Source: Bacteroidaceae bacterium (GTDB taxonomy: Bacteria; Bacteroidota; Bacteroidia; Bacteroidales; Bacteroidaceae). Taken from it: a stretch of 35,523 nucleotides of DNA. A program made the position numbers and the translations under genes. This document shows, one piece after another, positions 31,869 to 35,523 of this stretch. The stretch spans positions 1-35,523 of the forward strand of contig JAFSRW010000022.1 of NCBI GenBank assembly GCA_017445925.1, in the 5' to 3' direction. How positions within the stretch are numbered: the first letter of the stretch is position 1; each line of letters starts with the position of its first letter. The notes below the pieces were generated by a model. It made no database searches and was not told the origin of the DNA. It was given only the letters and a program-made list of their open reading frames with translations.

Positions 31869-32783
31869 ATGAAAGAACGGTTTTCAATCTCATTATTTGT
31901 CTTGTCATGCACTGTTCTTTGTGTGATGAGTGCATGTTCTCAGGCTAAGTCGAACGATATTATCGCAGAAGGAGAAAGCCCTGTAAGAGTCTCTGATTCC
32001 TATAGCTTTACGGAGGGACCTGCGGCAGATGCAAAGGGTGACATTTACTTCACTGACCAGCCCAACAACAGGATTTACCGTTGGGATTGCGAGTCTGGCG
32101 AGATTACGCTATTCACCGATCAGAGTGGACGCTCCAACGGCATGTACTTTGATGCCCAGGGCAATTTGATAGCCTGTGCAGATATGGACAACCAACTCTG
32201 GCGTTTCGACATGAAAGGTCAAGCCCAGACGCTGATAACCGACTATCGCGGTAAGTTGCTCAACGGCCCCAACGACGTTTGGATTGCGAAGGACGGAAGC
32301 TATTACCTGACCGACCCTTATTTCAAACGCGACTATTGGACACGCAACCCAGAGCGCCAGCAGCCCATGGAAGGCTTGTATTATCTGGCCCCGGGAAGCA
32401 AGCAGCTGGTCATGCTCGACTCAACGCTCAACCAGCCCAATGGTCTTATAGGAACGCCAGACGGGAAGCATCTGTATGTGGCAGAGGCAAAGGCCAACAG
32501 AATCCTGAGATACGACATTCAGCCCGACGGCTCGCTCTCGAATCGGCAGGTGTTCGCCGACATGGGTTCAGACGGCATGACTATCGATGACCGTGGAAAC
32601 ATCTATCTTACGGGCGACGGCGTGACCGTCTTCGACAAGGACGGCCAGAAGATAGCTCATTTCCTCATTCCCGAGGACTGGACGGCCAACGTCTGTTTCG
32701 GTGGGAAAGAGCGTGATATCCTGTTTATCACCGCATCGAAATCAGTCTATACCCTGAAGATGCTAGTCCATGGAGTTAAGTGA
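31869..32783 (+). CDS. SMP-30/gluconolactonase-like lipoprotein
   Basis: A 304-residue lipoprotein: signal MKERFSISLFVLSCTVLCVM with lipobox SAC (C23). The beta-propeller shows the metal-site blocks of SMP-30/gluconolactonases: FTEGPAADAKGDIYFTD, GKLLNGPNDVWIAKDGSYYLTD, LNQPNGLIGTPDGKHLYVAE and DGMTIDDRGNIYLTG. It probably hydrolyses a sugar lactone in the periplasm or at the cell surface. Its base composition seems more GC-rich than that of its neighbours. It lies 14 bp after the nitroreductase gene and ends the run. Confidence 0.92.
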   Translation: MKERFSISLFVLSCTVLCVMSACSQAKSNDIIAEGESPVRVSDSYSFTEGPAADAKGDIYFTDQPNNRIYRWDCESGEITLFTDQSGRSNGMYFDAQGNLIACADMDNQLWRFDMKGQAQTLITDYRGKLLNGPNDVWIAKDGSYYLTDPYFKRDYWTRNPERQQPMEGLYYLAPGSKQLVMLDSTLNQPNGLIGTPDGKHLYVAEAKANRILRYDIQPDGSLSNRQVFADMGSDGMTIDDRGNIYLTGDGVTVFDKDGQKIAHFLIPEDWTANVCFGGKERDILFITASKSVYTLKMLVHGVK

Positions 32784-33031
32784 TGATTCCATTCAGCATG
32801 ACATTAATAGTAGTCGGAAGATAAAGGGTTTAGTTTAGGTTATAGATATTTAGTATTGGGATAAACTAAACTCCTTGCTAAACTGACATCTTTTTCTTTT
32901 GACGGCAAATGTCTCGTCGTATATAGTTATATGCATGATTTATATGTTGAAATTCGCTGAAAATGCGAATTTGAAGGTAAATTTCTATAAAATAATAAAA
33001 AATTTGAGATAAATTGATGAAGAAACATCAA

Positions 33032-33057
33032 AAATGGTTGTAATGCTACAACCATTT
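33032..33057. promoter_or_regulatory. Inverted repeat upstream of the Fic promoter (operator candidate 1)
   Basis: A perfect 11-bp inverted repeat: AAATGGTTGTA, ATGC, TACAACCATTT. It ends 12 bp upstream of the -7 box of the Fic gene and overlaps the place of the -33 element. Its core TTGTA-N4-TACAA recurs after the -7 box (33075-33087). Confidence 0.6.
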
Positions 33058-33069
33058 AAAAATATTTTG

Positions 33070-33077
33070 TATCTTTG
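33070..33077 (+). promoter_or_regulatory. Fic gene promoter -7 box
   Basis: TATCTTTG matches TAnnTTTG, 29 bp before the ATG. No TTTG is found at the usual -33 spacing; the strong dyad covers that area. Confidence 0.65.
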
Positions 33078-33087
33078 TAGCATACAA
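33075..33087. promoter_or_regulatory. Dyad over the Fic transcription start (operator candidate 2)
   Basis: TTGTA, GCA, TACAA. It overlaps the end of the -7 box and the expected start site. It is the same half-site pair as the upstream inverted repeat, with a 3-base instead of a 4-base spacer. Confidence 0.5.
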
Positions 33088-33106
33088 TTAATATATTTAG
33101 TGGAGT

Positions 33107-34174
33107 ATGAAGTATCTGAATATTAAGAAGGCATTGGCAGCATGGCATAATTTGCAACCATTGTCTGAAAAAGACAGGGATAGACTTAGCCGTCGTTTTA
33201 CTGTGGACTTCAATTACAATAGCAATCATATTGAAGGTAACACCCTGACTTATGGTCAGACGGAAATCCTGTTGCTATTTGGCAAGGTAATAGGAGAAGC
33301 TGATGTGCGTGATGTTCAGGAGATGACTGCGAGTAATGTAGGACTGAAGATGATGACGGAAGAGGCTGTAGTGAAGGAAGTACCACTAACGCAGAACTTT
33401 ATCCGTACGTTGCATAAGACCCTGCTACGTGAAGATTATACTGTCTATCGAGAACTTCCTGGAGGCGTACAAACAAGCTATACAATCCATGCTGGACAAT
33501 ATAAGACTCGTCCAAACAGCGTTATCACTCGTTACGGTGACCGATTCGAATATGCCTCACCAGAAGAAACACCTAGTTTAATGACCGACCTGGTTGATTG
33601 GTATAACAAGGCAGAGCAAGAAGGAAAACTGTCACCAGTGGAATTAGCAGCTTTGTTCCATTATCGTTATATCCGCATCCACCCGTTTGAGGATGGAAAC
33701 GGACGCATTGCTCGCTTAATGGTAAATTTCATTCTGACACGTCACAACTATCCGATGATTGTGGTACGCAGCCGTAAAAAGAGCGAGTATCTGGAAGCTC
33801 TCCATCAGGCAGACATTGAAGTTGGGCCAATGCCTGGCGATGGAGTTCATGCTGATATTATGGACATCAAACCGTTTCTGAAATACTTCAATGAGCTGGT
33901 AGCTACTGAGATTTATAATGATGTGTTGTTTGTAAGCGAAAAGGATGAGAATGTTTGGTGGTATGATGGTGAGCGGATTGCATTCCGTACACCTAACTAT
34001 ACTAAAATACTGAATGCTATGCGAACACAACCTACGCTTACATTAGCTGATATGAAAGAGGTAACAGGCATCAGTATTGCTGCCATTCAGAAACTCCTTG
34101 ACCAGCTGATTCAGAAGAAATACGTTGAACGTGGAGAAAAAGATGGTAGTTGGAGAGTGTTTGTGACTCAGTAA
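33107..34174 (+). CDS. Fic-family AMP-transferase-like protein with winged helix
   Basis: 355 residues. The Fic core motif HPFEDGNGR (H192-R200) is complete, with catalytic His192 and the anion-site residues. An N-terminal inhibitory helix motif S-x-x-x-E-G-N (S39-N45, SNHIEGN) makes this a class II Fic, normally held inactive by that glutamate. A flap region (VQTSYTIHAGQYKTRP, 121-136) precedes the core. The C-terminus (about 295-355, ADMKEVTGISIAAIQKLLDQLIQKKYVER) is a winged-helix DNA-binding domain. The full motif suggests an active AMP-transferase. The target is unknown. Two dyads at its promoter suggest that it regulates itself. Confidence 0.94.
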   Translation: MKYLNIKKALAAWHNLQPLSEKDRDRLSRRFTVDFNYNSNHIEGNTLTYGQTEILLLFGKVIGEADVRDVQEMTASNVGLKMMTEEAVVKEVPLTQNFIRTLHKTLLREDYTVYRELPGGVQTSYTIHAGQYKTRPNSVITRYGDRFEYASPEETPSLMTDLVDWYNKAEQEGKLSPVELAALFHYRYIRIHPFEDGNGRIARLMVNFILTRHNYPMIVVRSRKKSEYLEALHQADIEVGPMPGDGVHADIMDIKPFLKYFNELVATEIYNDVLFVSEKDENVWWYDGERIAFRTPNYTKILNAMRTQPTLTLADMKEVTGISIAAIQKLLDQLIQKKYVERGEKDGSWRVFVTQ

Positions 34175-34270
34175 ACAATCTACATGACATGATAGCTGAT
34201 ACCAACGTTATGCATTATTTTGTGACCTGGCATTTAATTGATTAAACGTTATTTAGAAATGTAAAATAAT

Positions 34271-35323
34271 ATGAAAAAGAAAACTTTTGTTACTATTCTG
34301 TTCTCTCTGCTGACAATTTCTGCGATGGCACAAATCAAATCGGAAGCATCTGAGACTGTAGAACTGATGGGCATCCTTTCACGTACTGCGGGATTTCAGG
34401 AATTCAGCAATGACCTTGCTGGACAGTATTCCAAAGATACTGAAGCGTGGTTTGCACAATACCGCGAACATCCGACTATCGCTTACTATAAGGAACTCCG
34501 TGCCAAAAATGGTATTGCCTACGATCGGGTAACGAATATGGCGGTTCATTTGGAAATAGAGAATGGCAAGGTGAAACTTATCGGTAATCGCTCAGAACTC
34601 ACTGGTGGTTGGCAGGACATTGACCTTGATGACTTCGTGAAACGTCTTAACAAATTCTATGCGGACACACGTTTTCATGAGTTCTTTGAGCAACACCGGA
34701 CGTTCTACAACGACTTTCTGCAGGCATACGATAAAAATATCATCGCCATCAAGCCTGAATGGTATGGGCGTTTCTATAATGGTACTGCACCTACAGAGCA
34801 ATTCAGAATCATCATAGGTTTCACATATGGAACGACCAACAATGGTGCTTCCCGACAACTGCCTGGTCAGCCACGTGAGCTATTCGCCGTCTGTGGCTAC
34901 AATCTGAATCCTCAAACTGGTCGCCCGAATTTCGACAGCAGCCTCCCGCTCCATGAGTTCAACCACTCCTTTGTCAATCCGCTTTTGGAAAAAACTGAAA
35001 ATGAAAAAGCGATGCAAGAAGTGGGACAAAGACTTTTCCAACTCTCACAATCAACGATGATGCAGCAACATTATAATGATTGGCACATCGTCATCAATGA
35101 AAGTCTTGTCCGAGCAGCTGTCATTGTCTATTTATACGAGAATGGCTTCAATCAGTTTGTATCAAGCATGCTGAACGTTGAAACAATGCAAAATGGTTTC
35201 CCGTGGATGCTTGACGTTGTTTCAGCTCTACGCTATTATTCCACCCATCGTGAGCAGTATCCTACACTTAACGATTTCTATCCGGAGATTGCTCGATTCC
35301 TTAACAAATACAATAAGAAATAA
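34271..35323 (+). CDS. Secreted DUF4932-type putative metallopeptidase
   Basis: 350 residues with a signal peptide (MKKKTFVTILFSLLTISAMA, then Q21). The body contains HEFNH at 228-232 (H-E-x-x-H) and, 45 residues on, E277 in INESLVRAAVIVYLY. This is the spacing of gluzincin-type zinc peptidases. The sequence fits the DUF4932 family of Bacteroidetes; no substrate is known. A separate promoter is not obvious in the 96-bp gap, which holds two AACGTTAT copies (34205 and about 34248). The gene is on the same strand as fic. Confidence 0.8.
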   Translation: MKKKTFVTILFSLLTISAMAQIKSEASETVELMGILSRTAGFQEFSNDLAGQYSKDTEAWFAQYREHPTIAYYKELRAKNGIAYDRVTNMAVHLEIENGKVKLIGNRSELTGGWQDIDLDDFVKRLNKFYADTRFHEFFEQHRTFYNDFLQAYDKNIIAIKPEWYGRFYNGTAPTEQFRIIIGFTYGTTNNGASRQLPGQPRELFAVCGYNLNPQTGRPNFDSSLPLHEFNHSFVNPLLEKTENEKAMQEVGQRLFQLSQSTMMQQHYNDWHIVINESLVRAAVIVYLYENGFNQFVSSMLNVETMQNGFPWMLDVVSALRYYSTHREQYPTLNDFYPEIARFLNKYNKK

Positions 35324-35383
35324 ATAGCAAAGTGAAAAAAATTATTACCTATGCAACAAAAAGTTTCATTATAACAATTAGTA

Positions 35384-35419
35384 GAGGGTGTGTCAAAATA
35401 GGCACATCCTCTTTTTTTT
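35384..35419 (+). terminator. Terminator-like hairpin, possible IS end
   Basis: GAGGGTGTGTC pairs with GGCACATCCTC (two G-U) around AAAATA and is followed by eight T. It may end the DUF4932 transcript. It may equally be the outer end of an insertion sequence, because a possible transposase start follows. A second stem, AAAGCCC / GGGTTTT, lies at 35424-35453. Confidence 0.7.
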
Positions 35420-35500
35420 ACACAAAGCCCCGACTTTCTCAAGCCAGGGTTTTGTTATGTCGTAAAGTTTTTGTACCTTTACAACATCAAAATCAAAGTT

Positions 35501-35523
35501 ATGCAAAGGTACCGCTTTCGCCC
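35501..35523 (+). CDS. Possible transposase start (partial, runs off the window)
   Basis: ATG at 35501 opens MQRYRFR and then leaves the window. A -7-like TACCTTTA lies 19 bp upstream. The basic N-terminus and the terminal hairpin upstream are like IS1182-type elements of Bacteroidetes, but eight codons cannot prove it. Confidence 0.25.

Larger units (their letters stand above)
32784..33106. other. Gene-free region before the Fic gene
   Basis: Two features are seen. An imperfect inverted repeat (32824-32837 with 32862-32876, AAGGGTTTAGTTTA / TAAACTAAACTCCTT) has a 24-base loop. It is followed by a T-rich stretch and may end the SMP-30-like transcript. The last 80 bp hold the Fic promoter and its two dyads. 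The rest is AT-rich with nothing else recognised. Confidence 0.6.

Overview
The window looks like a chromosomal segment from a member of the Bacteroidales, most likely Prevotella or a close relative. The evidence is threefold. Most leader regions carry the Bacteroidetes promoter form (TTTG, about 20 bp, TAnnTTTG) and mostly lack Shine-Dalgarno sites. The tRNA genes have no encoded CCA. The gene content also fits: rseC-rnfBCDGEA-galE, a PCMD-domain protein, a C10 (streptopain/interpain-like) protease with a dockerin-like tail, class 3 fructose bisphosphatase and carboxynorspermidine decarboxylase. The species assignment is inference, since no database search was possible.

Layout. 1-430: end of an rRNA operon (23S 3' end, 5S, terminator). 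507-9069: housekeeping metabolism, with ppdK (minus), rlmD-like methyltransferase (plus), fbp (minus), then a secreted PCMD protein translationally coupled to nspC. 9085-9604: a tRNA operon, Gly-Leu-Leu-Gly, with a textbook promoter and a terminator. 9613-11536 (minus): a secreted Gly/Ser/Arg/Asn-rich repeat protein and ispE. 11661-18337 (plus): rseC and the six rnf genes, an ion-pumping ferredoxin:NAD oxidoreductase, followed by galE. 18368-22471: a large secreted C10 protease, a small lipoprotein and a DUF2582-type winged-helix protein. 22562-24431 (minus): pncC/cinA-like amidohydrolase and a Tat-signal Gfo/Idh/MocA oxidoreductase. 24679-25902 (minus): an IS4-type transposase.

From about 25900 to the right end the content is accessory. 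A Cro-type HTH gene lies next to an intact RhuM-family gene, then a truncated RhuM paralogue and an unrecognised protein. After that comes a compact six-gene run (SDR, DUF3795 protein, GNAT, YCII, nitroreductase, SMP-30-like lipoprotein), then a Fic protein with a C-terminal winged helix and a secreted DUF4932 protein with an HExxH motif. The window ends in what may be the left end of another insertion sequence. The IS, the truncated paralogue and the unlinked functions suggest a region of gene gain and loss.

The most interesting signals are two related dyads (TTGTA-N3/4-TACAA) bracketing the -7 box of the Fic gene, which suggest autoregulation; the HTH-RhuM-RhuM remnant cluster; short telomere-like heptad repeats in intergenic gaps; and a small lipoprotein gene that begins 12 bp after a strong terminator. 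I found no CRISPR array, no prophage and no clear replication origin.
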